Below the pieces are notes generated by a model. The model had not been told where the DNA came from. It made no database searches and was given only the letters and a program-made list of their open reading frames with translations. The position numbers and the translations under genes were made by a program. Positions 34,335 through 44,552 of a DNA stretch of 64,000 bases are shown piece by piece. Each line of letters opens with the position of its first letter. The first letter of the stretch is position 1. The DNA comes from Anolis sagrei (Eukaryota > Chordata > Lepidosauria > Squamata > Anolidae): positions 22,483,375 through 22,547,374 of the forward strand of contig NC_090034.1 of NCBI RefSeq assembly GCF_037176765.1, read 5' to 3'.

Positions 34335-37300
34335 GGAGAAGAAGGAGCCCCGTGTTCCCCGGAGAGGAGCGATGGTGGCTCCCCTGCACTTTGGCCCTCG
34401 CTGCTGGCACTACTTCCAAAGGAGGGCCTGACCCTTGACCTGGGCCCTTCAGAGGAGGTGGACCCTGCTGTAACCTGGCTACTGGAGGAAGGGGCTGGGT
34501 TGCTCCTGGGCCCGCTCCCACCTGGGGACCCCAGCCTTGGGCGCCTCTTGTTCCTGAGCAGCGCAGCCTGCGACTTTTGCTGGGAGCGGCTGAACATGGG
34601 GCCTTGGAGGGAGGTGCGGGGGACCTGGCGCAAGGCCTTTGCCTGGGGATGCCTCCTCCGTGCCCTGGGACTCTGCTGCCAAGACACCCAGGGCGGACCC
34701 CTCCAAGCCCTGCGCCAGTGCGACTTGGGCCTGCTCCTGGGAGCTCCACTCCCGGGAGACGCCTTGCAGAGGGTGGTTGGCCTCCTCCAGCGGCACCTGC
34801 ATGGCCTTGAAGTGGACAAAGAGAAGGAGGAGGAAGGAGCCCCCCCTCCCAAGGTACAGCACTTACAGTTTGGCCAGCCTCAAGCTGGGAGCAGGGGCTC
34901 ACCTTAGCACGGCTGAGATGCCTCCCTCCCTGTATTGCCGAAGGGTTTCACAGCCAAAATCACTAGGGTGTTGTGTGGCTCCTGGACAGTATGGCCGTGT
35001 TATGGCAGCATTCTCTCCTGATGTTTCACCTGCATCTGTGGCTAATGGCATCTTCAGAGGTTCTGTTTGCAGTGAAGCAAGTGGAGTGTATATTTAAGTG
35101 TGGAATAATGTCCAGGTGGGAGAAAGAACCCTTGTCTGTTTAAAGTAAGTGTGAATGTTGGAATTAGCAAGCTTGACTTGGCAGTTGAGTAACCATGAAG
35201 ATTGCAAAGTCCATCAGTGAGGGTATATACAGAGGTAGCCTGGCCTCTGTTGCCTAGAGGCATCCTCTGTTTGGGAGGTGTTAACTGGACCTTGATTGCT
35301 TGCTGTCTGAAGTTGTTTCTGAGTGGTGGTCATTATTTACTGTCTTAATTCTGGTGTTTCTTTTAATACTGGTAACCGGATTTTGTTAATTTCCTTGTTT
35401 TTCTCCTTTTTGTTGGACTTGTCCACATACTTGTGGATTTCAATGGCTCATTGATTGACTTTGCAAACTTCATGGCTACTCAAATACTAATTAAAGCTTG
35501 TTAACTGCAACATTCACACTTACTTCAAACAAACAAGGGTTCTTTCTCCCACCCTGGACATTATTCTATCGGAATATATACACTGCACTTGTCTCATTGA
35601 CAACAGAACCTCTGATGAGGCCAGCCAGATCCAGATAAAACATCAGGAGAAGATGCTGCTAGAATGTGGCCATCTAACCCAAAAACCACATCACAACACC
35701 CATATTTACTCAAGGTGAATGCATCATTAAATATAATGCACACCTCAAATTGCCAAAACCCTGAAACAAACCACAAAAAAAAAAACAAAAAAAAACATTT
35801 GTTGCTAAATGTAATGCACAGGTACAAAAATTAAACCCTTTATAATTTGGCCAAAAATTGTGTGCATTGCAGTTGCTGCCTGCTCAGAATTCCTTCTTTA
35901 AAAACAAAAAGTGTTAGAACACCAAAACTTCCAGCCATGTAGAATGAATCCACTTTAATTGCCTTAGTTCAATGCTATGGAATCCTGGGAGTTGTAGTTT
36001 GACAAGTTCTCGAGTCTGCTCTGCCAAATAATGTGGATGCCTCACCAAACTACAAATCCCAAGATCCCATAGAACCAGGACCATTAAATTGGAGATGAGG
36101 TCCCTCATATAGGAGCTGCAGTTGCTCCTGAAGCAGCTTCCACTTTGGCTTTGGCTCAGCACTAAGATGATTGTATGATGCGAATCTAATGTACATCCTC
36201 ATTTTGGAGAGGTAATTTAGCTTAAAAAAAGGTGAGCATTAGATTCGAGTAAATAGAGTGATCATAATCAGAAATGTATTACTTGCCTCTCCCTGCAGCT
36301 TGAAACAGGGCAAAATATTGTGAAAGCAAGAAATAAGACACTTAAAGGACATACAAGAGATAAAATACAAGATAAAATCCACTGATGAAATGTGGATTTA
36401 AAATCCACCACTTAAAATTGTTCCCCTTCCCTTTCCAGGTCCTCTTTTTAGCTCTGTACCCCTTCAATGGGCAGTGGAAATGATCTCTGAGCAGAGCATT
36501 GCAAGCCTCAGAACCCCAGCTTAAATTACTCTTCTTGTTTTGGCTCCCTGCTGCAGAAGATCCAGAGGGAGTTTCCTGTGAGGCCCGCCATGAAGAGCGA
36601 GGCATCTATTCCATACCTTCTCTGCCCATCGCTGGAGCACTTCCGGGACCACTACCTGGTCCCCCAGAAGCCCCTGGTCCTGGAGGGGATTGTGAGCCAC
36701 TGGCCCTGCATGAAGAAGTGGAGGTGAGCAACAGGTGGGGTGCCCTTTGATAAATTCCAGCTCAGGTAGCTTCAGCCCCGTTGCCTTACAAGTGTTTTGG
36801 GGGCTGGAGGAGATCCCCAGGTGACATTAATGGGGCTTCTCTCCGTTGCAGCGTAGCATACCTGCGGCAAGTGGCCGGCAGCCGGACTGTCCCGGTGGAG
36901 CTGGGCTCCCGCTACACAGACCAGGAGTGGTCCCAGGCCCTCATGACTGTTGGGGAGTTCATCGACAGATACGTCGAGAATGAGGTTGGGGCTTTTTATT
37001 CCACAAGATAGAAGGGGTCTATGTGTGGCCTTGGAGGGCGAAGGGGGTTGGGTTTGAAGAACCAAAGTCTCTGTTGGAACTTTCCAATAAATCAAAGAAT
37101 ATGTTGCCATCTGCTTCATTCAGGATTTAGCCACCTTCCAGGTTACACAGATGGGGCATCTGGATCACTGCAGGATTCCCACCACAAATATTCTGGTTTC
37201 TCTACATCAATAAGCCTTCCAATTATTTATTTATTTATTCATTACTCACCTCTCCTTTTGGCTTGAGGTGGGTCACAACATATATATGTATAAAAACATA

Positions 37301-38245
37301 TTAAAACATGCACATATTAAAATGCATGAGATGAAAAATAAAACCATAAACATAGAAAGTGATTTTTAAATTCATAGTCAAAACTGACTGGGTCAGCCTG
37401 CTGGAAGAGATAGGCCTTCAGTTGTGTTTTAATTTCTGACTCCTTGTCTCTCTTCCTTTCAGTTCCCAGACCACACTGGATACCTGGCTCAGCACCAGCT
37501 TTTTGAACAGGTAAATGTGGGAGCCAGTTCTCCCTTTACTGCCATGTCTTCCTTGGAAGACTCTACCCTCAGGATCCCTTATGGAAGGACTCCGAGCTCT
37601 CTTTCCACCCCCCTTGGCCTGACTGAGTTTCCCCTATGTTCCCTTGGCTTTCAGATCCCAGAGCTGAAGGCAGACATTGGGGTCCCTGACTACTGCTGCC
37701 TGGGCAAAGGGGACGAGGACGACATCACCGTGAACGCCTGGTTCGGTCCTGCTGGCACTGTTTCCCCACTCCATCATGACCCTCAGCACAACTTTCTGGT
37801 CCAGGTGGGTTCCGGGGCCAGTGGCATCCTCGGGTCTAGAGACCGCCATGAGGGGGCTCTGCCTGAGCCCTGGCGCTTCTCCCCTTCCAGGTCATGGGCC
37901 AGAAGTACATCCGCCTGTATTCACCCCAGCAGTCGGAGCGGCTGTACCCGCACGAAGGCCACCTCCTCCACAACACCAGCCAGGTGGGTGCCCTCAGTGA
38001 GCTTCCACATTGCCAGCCTCCTCGGGACAGGGAAGTCTGGCAGCATGGGATGCAGCAACCAGACTCTGCTTCCCTTCCAGGTGGATGTGGAAGACCCCGA
38101 CCTGGAGACATTCCCCCAGTTCCAGGCCGCAGCCTTCCAGGAGGGCCTCCTGGGCCCTGGGCAGGTCCTCTTCATCCCGGCCGGACACTGGCACTACGTC
38201 CGGGCCTTGGACACCAGCTTCTCCGTCAGCTTCTGGTGGTCATAG
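34335..38245 (+). CDS. KDM8: KDM8/JMJD5 JmjC-domain oxygenase (first exon not placed)
   Basis: KDM8 is a 2-oxoglutarate/Fe(II) JmjC oxygenase, reported as a histone demethylase, arginyl hydroxylase and protease; it acts mainly in the nucleus. Coding exons with consistent phases: 34335-34853, 36557-36723, 36852-36984, 37463-37510, 37655-37804, 37891-37983, 38081-38245. They give about 424 residues, against 416 in human. The N-terminal helical region has CWERLN. The JmjC core has [21 protein letters not shown], the iron-binding HHD in [16 protein letters not shown], and the distal His in [10 protein letters not shown]. The protein ends in SFSVSFWWS, as in other vertebrates. The first exon listed begins at an acceptor and has no in-frame start, so the initiating ATG lies upstream, perhaps near 32256. 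Introns host Penelope-like, MITE and L2 fragments. All catalytic motifs are intact. NSMCE1 lies downstream, tail to tail. Confidence 0.96.
34930..36262. mobile_element. Penelope-like inverted pair plus palindromic MITE in KDM8 intron
   Basis: A minus-oriented Penelope-like segment (34930-35460, core 35020-35057 with CTGAAGA, GAAAC, ATC) faces a plus-oriented one (35480-35700, core 35612-35643 with CTGATGA but AAAAC). A MITE follows with inverted ends ATATTTACTCAAGG (35702) and TTCGAGTAAATAGAG (36246). Another small palindromic MITE (TGGAATCCTGGGAGTTGTAG and CTACAAATCCCAAGATCCCA) sits inside it. All are intronic and noncoding. Confidence 0.65.
37215..37440 (-). mobile_element. L2-like LINE 3' end in KDM8 intron
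   Basis: TATTTATTTATTCATTACTC border wording, followed by AT-rich text with TAAAACATATTAAAACATG and GATAGGCCTTCAGTTGTGTT. This is the same order as the L2 3' ends at 4120-4560 and 63030-63420. Confidence 0.6.
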
Positions 38246-38450
38246 TTTCGACCTGGAGCAGATGCAGGAGGAAAGGAAAAGGTACCAGCCGGAGGGGCTT
38301 GTCACGGACGGCAGTGCAGCCGTTTTGGTGCTGCCATTGGGAGGGCCTGGCAGATAGGCAGAGAGCCACGAGATGGGGTATTGGAGGAGCCAGAGAGGAG
38401 AAGGTGGGGAGAACCGTTGCCCTTTTGGGATTAATCAGAACCTGAACTGG

Positions 38451-38456
38451 AATAAA
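38451..38456 (+). terminator. KDM8 poly(A) signal
   Basis: AATAAA, 206 bp after the KDM8 stop codon. A second AATAAA follows at about 38461. The CR1 fragment starts about 20 bp further on. Confidence 0.7.
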
Positions 38457-38477
38457 GGAAATAAATAATTTATACAT

Positions 38478-38818
38478 GGTATGATAGCCATGTATAAATA
38501 TGTGAGAGGAGGCCACAGGGAGGAGGGAGCAAGCTTGTTTTCTGCTTCCTTGGAGACTAGGACGCGGAACAATGGCTTCAAACTACAAGAGAGGAGATTC
38601 CATCTGAACCTTAGGAAGAACTTCCTGACTGTGAGAGCCGTTCAGCCGTGGAACTCTCTGCCCCGGAGTGTGGTGGAGGCTCCTTCTTTGGAAGCTTTTA
38701 AGCAGAGGCTGGATGGCCATTTGTCAGGGGTGATTTGAATGCAATATTCCTGCTTCTTGGCAGGGGGTTGGACTGGATGGCCCATGAGGTCTCTTCCAAC
38801 TCTTTGATTCTATGTTTC
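38478..38818 (+). mobile_element. CR1 3' fragment between KDM8 and NSMCE1
   Basis: Frame 38481-38738 matches the last 85 residues of the CR1 ORF2 at 11938-12192 (MIAMYKYVRGGHREEGASLF) with very few differences. It is followed by the same tail and GATTCTATG end. This 5'-truncated copy is of similar age to the larger CR1. Confidence 0.95.
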
Positions 38819-38903
38819 TAAGAATCCTGTCTTCCAAATTGAAAACTTCACCGCTGATGGGAAATGAAAAGCAATGTGGCTAACCAAGGAGAATCAAACC
38901 AGT

Positions 38904-38936
38904 TTTATTTGAAATTTTATAATAAACTGTTTTATT
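38904..38936 (-). terminator. NSMCE1 poly(A) signals
   Basis: Two minus-strand AATAAA words (plus-strand TTTATT at 38904-38909 and 38931-38936) lie about 210-240 bp beyond the preferred NSMCE1 stop codon. Confidence 0.6.
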
Positions 38937-39146
38937 TTAAACTTTAAAAGACATTGTTTTAATTCAAACTTTACCAAAAAATCCAACTATTACAAACATA
39001 TACAAATCTATTTCCTTTCAACAAACTTTACAACAACTGTAACTGCACTAGCTGCCGTAACTGGGCCCTTTGAAGCCATCTGAGGCTGGAGACCTCCTCC
39101 TGCCCTCCTTGGGGCTCCCCCTAAGGGCGGCTGGGGTCCTGTGTGC

Positions 39147-42100
39147 TCAGCTCTGGGCTGGAAACAGAGAGAAAGAGAGAGACATCTGGTCATTTGTAGG
39201 ACCTTTTGTGGCAGTTGGTACTGCCCCTTTTGACTCCTGCCGCCACCCAGGGCATGATAATGGGGGAAGCCTGGTTCTTTGGGCAAAGAGAAGTGCCATC
39301 AAAAGGGGGGGGGGGGGGGGAGAAGGGGCTTTGGAAGTAGAGGTTCTTTCACCTGGCACCTGGTGAGGCCAGAACTGCTTGCAGTGTGGGCAGCGACGCT
39401 CAGCCTGTGCGTGGAATAACCTGCCCAGGCAGTGCAGGTGCATCGCGGTCCCACAGTCCTCACAGACCTGGCTCTAGAGAACAGAAGAGAAGCTGATGGG
39501 TTTCTGGGAGAGAAAGGAAGCCGGCTGGGCTGGCCAGGGGTGACTTAATGATTACTGATGCCCCTCCCCCAATATTTCCTGCCCATTTACCTGAATGCAG
39601 AGGCTATGGCAGAAGTGGCACTTGTGGGCCAGGTCCGGGTAATGGCAGAAGATATATTGCTCCAGCTCCAGGATGCTGCGGACTGAGAGGGTGTACTCCC
39701 CCTCCTTCTGCAACCGCAAGGAAGGAAAGATATTCAGGAGCCATGAGCATCCCACAGAAAAGCCCCCATCTCCTCCATCTCCCCACCAGGTCTTTACCTC
39801 CTGCAGCCACTTGCTCTGCACCAGACTCTGCAGCAGCTGCTCAGCCTCTACCTTCTTCATCTTCCGCGGCTTAAGTTGGTCTGCCAGGTTCAAGATGGCT
39901 GTGGAGGAGGCAAAGCCGTTCTCAGAGGAGAGGATCAGGTCCATCTGGAGATATGAAAGGATGGGGCAAAGTGGCTCTCAGGCTGCAGCCATCCAATTCC
40001 CAGAAGCCCGTTGCCAGCATGCTAGAGGGACAGGGATTGCTGGGAGCTGGGGGTCTAAATAGCAGGAGAAACGAATTTTGAAGATGCCTGTGTCTCGTTC
40101 CCAGCATCATGGTCAATGGGTGGGAGTGCCCCACTTTGGCCCAGGGCTCACCGTCTTCTTGAAGAGCTCCAGCTCATTTTCTGCATAGTCGCTAGCCAGC
40201 TGGGTAATCTCATTTGCGGCCAGGTTCACCTGGGTGGAAGGGAAGCAAGAGAGGGCATTAGGAGGGGGCACTGTAGGAGGAGGCCCCCCTGAAGGACCCT
40301 CTCCTCCTCCAAAAGTCTTGTCCCCTCCCCCCCTTCTTGCTGCTCCTGACCAGGGCGTAGTGGGGCCTCCCATCCTCCTCGGCTAGGCCCTTCCGGATCT
40401 CCATGGACAGTGGCCGCAGGTGTGTGTTGATGGTGCCAATGAAGGTGTCTAGCGGTTCCTGAGGCACTGAGGGCAGAGAGAGAGAGCAGTCACAACTCAC
40501 AGCCCAAGAGATCTTTTTCTGGGCTCCTGTCACAAAATATAATGTGTGGAAATTAAACTGACTTGGTACGAAGGATGTATGGTTGGGGAGCTATCCTAAA
40601 GAGAGTAAAGATGCTATCCTAAGACTGAAACCTGGAAAATGACTACACTGCTGAACTGTAATACAAAATTGATGAGAACTGCTGGTGACCAGAGACAAAT
40701 GATTAACTGTTGAACTGTTGGTAGAAAACAACATGTTTGCAAAGTCAAACACAATGCTCTTTTAAATTAAGGAAACCAATTATCACTTAAGAAGGAAAGC
40801 TACCATCTGTCCAGGAACGGATGGAATCAACATTTTTAGCTGCTTGTCATTCATTTACAACTTGTTTGGAACATCAGCAAGAAATATGCTATATAAAAGA
40901 CCAAATATTCCAAAATTGTGGCAGACAGCTGGTCTGGTCACCCACCATGCTCTGTTCCATGCGGAGGACAGGGGTGGTGCATTTGCAGGGCAGCAGATAT
41001 GCATGGAAAGCAGAAGTCTGGTTGTCTGCCTCAGGTTGGAAGGGAAGGAGTGTGTTTCGGAAAAGTATTGTGCGCATTTGGGAGAGTGGCAGATCTGCAA
41101 TGGTACTCAAGTCTAGTCACTTGCTTCTTTCTTTTCTTTTTTGCATTTTGGAAGTTTTGGAAATATTGGAAAATTGGCCAGATTTGCAGGGAAGCAATCT
41201 GGCCTAAATCCAGGTGTTCTTCTCCAGAAGAAGTGGGAAGAATGATGAATGTGATTAATATGATGAATGTACATTTATATGTGTAAGTGTGAATGATGAG
41301 TAGATGTGGTTAAACCCTCTTTGTTTGTTTATTAACCAAAGTCACTTTAATAATCTATGTCTACCTTCTTTCTCAGTGTAAAAGTTGTTTGGATATATCC
41401 TCTCACACTAAGATTGCAATAAAAAGAACCTTTGTTTAAAAAGTATTCATGGCACTGGGTTGCTGTGAGTTTTTCGGGCTGTATGGCCATGTTCCAGAAG
41501 CATTCTCTCCTGACGTTTTGCCTGCATCTGTGGGTGGCATCCTCAGAGGTTTGATTGGAGGTATGTGGGAATGAGACAAGAGGGGTATATATATATTTGT
41601 GGGGTGTCCAGGGTGTGAGGAAAAACTCTTTTCTGTTTGAAGCAAGTGTTTAAATTTTGCAATTAGTTAGCTTGATTAGTATTGATTAGCCTTGCAGATG
41701 GTTGTCAGAGTGGTCCAGCATTTTAATGTTCTCAGATAATATGCTGTGTCCAGGTTGGTTCATCAGGTGCTCTGCTATGGCTGACTTCTCTGGTTGAAGT
41801 AGTCTGCAGTGCCTTTCATGTTCTTTGATTCGTGTTTGGGCATTGGTGTGTTTGGTGGTCCCTATGTAGACTTGTCCAAAACAGCATGGTATGCAGTAGA
41901 CTCCTGCAGAAGTTAGAGGACCCCTCTTGTCCTTTGCTGAATGGAGCATTTGTTGAATGTTCTTGGTAGGTCTTTGGGTTGTCTGTAGATTCATTAGCTT
42001 CCCTATGCAGTCAGTGGCTCCCTTGACGTATGGTAAGAACACTTTCCCTCTAAGTGGATCTTTCTCTTTACTCTGTCATAGCATACCCATTAGCCTGTAG

Positions 42101-44421
42101 AGCCCAGTTTAGATGGTTTAGTTCACCTTAAAGGAGGTGGGAATACAGACAAGGCTGTGATGTCCAGCATTTTGAACAGTGACAGAGGCACTGAGTGGAG
42201 GTGCAAAAAGAGGGACCAAAAAGCATTGAGGCACTGAGTGGCACCAAACCAGGAACCAAGAATGGCACATCTTTCTCATGCCTGGCTTCAGGAGCTAAGC
42301 AGAGCCAGGCATGGCTACAACATGGGTAGGAGAGGGCCTCAGAGCATCCCCCCCTTTGTCAAGGGCCCCATGATTGGTTTGTTTTGGTGTCACCCTCAGT
42401 CAGAAGAGGCTTGAAGGCAACCAGCCATAGCAACCACAAGCCCAATGCCCAGGAAAGGAGCCCCAGAGGGAAGCTTAGGGACCCCGATTGCTGTCACCAG
42501 CCAGAGGGATATTGGGTCCAAAGTACCACCACTTTGTACTTTGCCTGGAAACTAATTGACAGCCAGTGGAGTGACTTTCGAATAGGTGTAATATGCTCAT
42601 TTCTAGATGTTTCCATAATGAATTTGGCTGCCATATTTTGAATCAGCTGGAGTATCTGACCTTGGTACAAGGGTAGTCCAATGTAAAATGCACTGCAGAA
42701 GTCTGACCTTAAGGTGACTACCATCTTCAGGTCCACCAAATCTATAAAGGGGTGCGGCTGTCAGATCAGCCAAAGTTAGTAGTAAGCCCTCTGACTATTG
42801 TCGCATCTCCCTGGGCTGACATTTGGAGAGACGGATCCAGGAGAATCCCAAGCTGCGGACACAGTCTTTCAGGGGGAGTGGGATCTGTAATATATGTAAG
42901 CTTCACTTGCCTCACTGAAAACAGAACCTCTAAAGATGTTGGGCACAGATGCAGACAAAATGTCAGAAAAGAATGCTGCAGGGACATGGCCAAGCCTGTA
43001 GCCAAGGGGGCAGTTTAGGGGTTCAACTACCCCCAAAATTTTTCAGGTAAAAAAAACCAACCAGGTTTACTCATGAATTTTAACTGATTAACCAAATCCT
43101 CCTGCCAAGTCAATGAAAAGCAGAAATGGGAGTCTCTCCAGAACTGTAAGCACTATCTCAATGCAATTTTGATTATTCACACTATCAATACCTAGCTTTC
43201 TACCAATTTACATTGCAATAGCAGCAATATTTGACATAGTGGAAGCTGCCAAAATGTGGTAGCCACCAGGCAAAGCTTAAGGTGTGGGACTGTGGGCGGG
43301 GGGATTTGACCTGGATTGCAGGTGAAAACTGAGGAAACGGGTGTCCACCACTGGTCCATTTCAACCCAAATGGTTCAGCAGATTTCCCTGGTTAGCCTAT
43401 TCATGTCATGTACAAGGTGCACTCTGCAAGTACGGTGCGGTGCTTGGAGGAGAAATTGGAAGTAAAGGTGGTCATCAGAACCTTGGTGTATTGGTTGCTA
43501 GACAATTTGTGTGATGGGAAATTGCAATAGACATCTTCAATAGACACCAAAAAACAGAGTACCATCAGAACAACTTGTGCTTGGCTAAAAAACCCTTCCT
43601 CGTTCACTGTGGAAAATGTCTTGATGAGAAAGGAAATCAGAAGGAAGAACAAGAAAACAGAAAAAAAATCTGCCTTTTGTGGAAACTATTGTCCTTTGTA
43701 GCAGACAAGAACGGGCTTAAGGAGAGAACCGTGATTCAGGACCTATTACCTGTGAAGAGGGAGCCCTCGGTGGCGCAGTGGGTTAAACCCTTGTGCTGGC
43801 AAGACTGAAGTCTGACAGGTGGCAGGTTCGAATCTGGGGAGAGCGTGGATGAGCTCCCTCTGTCAGCTCCAGCTCTCCAAACGGAGACATGAGAGAAGCC
43901 TCCCACAAGGATGGTAAAACATCAAAACATCCGGGCAACCCTGGGCAAGGTCTTTGCCTGCGGCGAATTCTCTCACACCAGAAGCGACTTGCAGTTTCTC
44001 AAGTCGCTCCTGACATGGAAGAAAAACCCCTGTGAAGAACCTTTGCTTAATGATGCAAAGGGCCTTGTTGTTGAAGAGAGACTGATCTAAAAAGACATCT
44101 TGGGTGGGGGAAAAATTCAACCGCTCACATTTTTTTTTCTGGCTACGGGCCTGACTCCATTTGCCTCACTGCCAATAGAACCTCTAAAAAACTCATTAAC
44201 CAGAGATGCAGGCGAAACGTCAGGAGAGAATGCTGCTGGGACATGGCCATACAGCCTACAAAACTCACAGCAACCCAATGCACCTGGGTTTCGACATGAC
44301 TCCTCCTCTCACCGCGGTGGGCCTCGCAAGCCAGGCGCTGCAGCTTCCGCGCCCGCTCCGCCTCCACCAGGCCCAGCCCCAGGAGCGCCTGGAGCAGCTG
44401 CCGGTGCGCCTCCGTCATCAT
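39147..44421 (-). CDS. NSMCE1: NSMCE1, SMC5/6 complex RING-like subunit
   Basis: NSE1 homologue, a nuclear ubiquitin-ligase-type subunit that acts with NSE3 in the SMC5/6 DNA-repair complex. Exons in transcript order: 44421-44313, 40466-40351, 40229-40152, 39944-39798, 39707-39591, 39473-39353, 39157-39147; about 232 residues, against 266 in human. The winged-helix part shows LDTFIGTINTHLRPL, EEDGRPHYALVNLA and ENGFASSTAILNLADQLK. The C-terminal RING-like zinc module has CHFC, CEDC, MHLHC and CPHC and ends FWPHQ. Two donors end exon 6. The stronger one (39353) gives a short VPAQS end, which lacks the charged human tail. The weaker one (39360) gives a 49-residue unrelated tail ending at 39008. 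Intron 1 (3.8 kb) is packed with repeats. The start codon is 131 bp from that of IL4R on the other strand. Confidence 0.95.
40527..41432 (+). repeat. LTR-like interspersed repeat, copy B
   Basis: Plus-strand counterpart of 12558-13464. It starts at TGTCACAAAATATAATG, has a TATATAAAAG box (about 40891) and an AATAAA near 41418. It may be a solo LTR of an unnamed old element. It lies in NSMCE1 intron 1. No protein-coding part was seen. Confidence 0.5.
41436..42050 (-). mobile_element. Penelope-like element with GIY-YIG remnant
   Basis: The minus frame 41686-42042 carries GVYCIPC, FGQVYIGTTK and TRIKEHERHCRLLQPEKSAIA, the GIY-YIG endonuclease region seen at 21634-22101. The left end holds a hammerhead-like core at 41512-41546 (CTGAGGA, AAAAC, GTC). 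It is truncated on the RT side and lies in NSMCE1 intron 1. Confidence 0.85.
42490..42780 (-). mobile_element. L2-like LINE RT fragment
   Basis: Minus frame 42494-42739 has FYIGLPLYQGQILQLIQ, NEHITPIRKSLHWL and SFQAKYKVV, the diverged counterpart of the L2 region at 4737-4979. Intronic in NSMCE1. Confidence 0.7.
42890..44285 (+). mobile_element. Two Penelope-like ends flanking an inverted-repeat element
   Basis: Plus-oriented Penelope-like terminal pieces lie at about 42890-42972 and 44155-44285; both have lost the CTGANGA box, but the second keeps GCAGGCGAAACGTC. Between them is a 1.2-kb segment with inverted ends AGCCTGTAGCCAAGG and CTGGCTACGGGCCT, the same termini as the MITE at 56379-56699. 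It contains the SINE at 43759-44028. Confidence 0.55.
43759..44028 (+). mobile_element. tRNA-derived SINE with 10-bp target duplication
   Basis: Has an A box (TGGCGCAGTGGGTTAAA), a perfect B box GGTTCGAATCT (43825-43835), a central GATGAGCTCCCTCTGTCAGC and a 3' domain (CTCTCACACCAGAAGCGACT). Flanked by CCTGTGAAGA at 43749-43758 and 44029-44038. A second, more diverged copy lies at 57046-57307. Intronic in NSMCE1. Confidence 0.85.
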
Positions 44422-44552
44422 GGCCGCGGAAGGAGGAGGGGAGGAGGCCTCCGAGGGAGGAAGCGGAAGTGGACTGCCTTCGCCCCGCCCCCCCCCGCCC
44501 CTCCCCCGTTGCTGTGCTGCCTCAGAGAGATGCCCAGCGGAGGGAAGGGAGG
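44422..44552. promoter_or_regulatory. Putative bidirectional promoter NSMCE1/IL4R
   Basis: Only 131 bp separate the two opposed start codons. The interval is CpG- and GC-rich, with an ETS-type word GCGGAAGTG (about 44461-44471), GC boxes (CGCCCCGCCCC, CCGCCCC) and no TATA. IL4R could instead be fed by an upstream noncoding exon through the acceptor-like GTGCTGCCTCAG ending at about 44525. Confidence 0.6.

Noticed and set aside
34280-34902. Minus-strand frames of 190 and 204 residues
   Set aside because: Antisense of the GC-rich first placed KDM8 exon; the sense frame has clear homology.
43825-43835. tRNA-like B box, possible tRNA gene
   Set aside because: Part of a tRNA-derived SINE with a non-tRNA 3' domain and target duplication; no complete cloverleaf.
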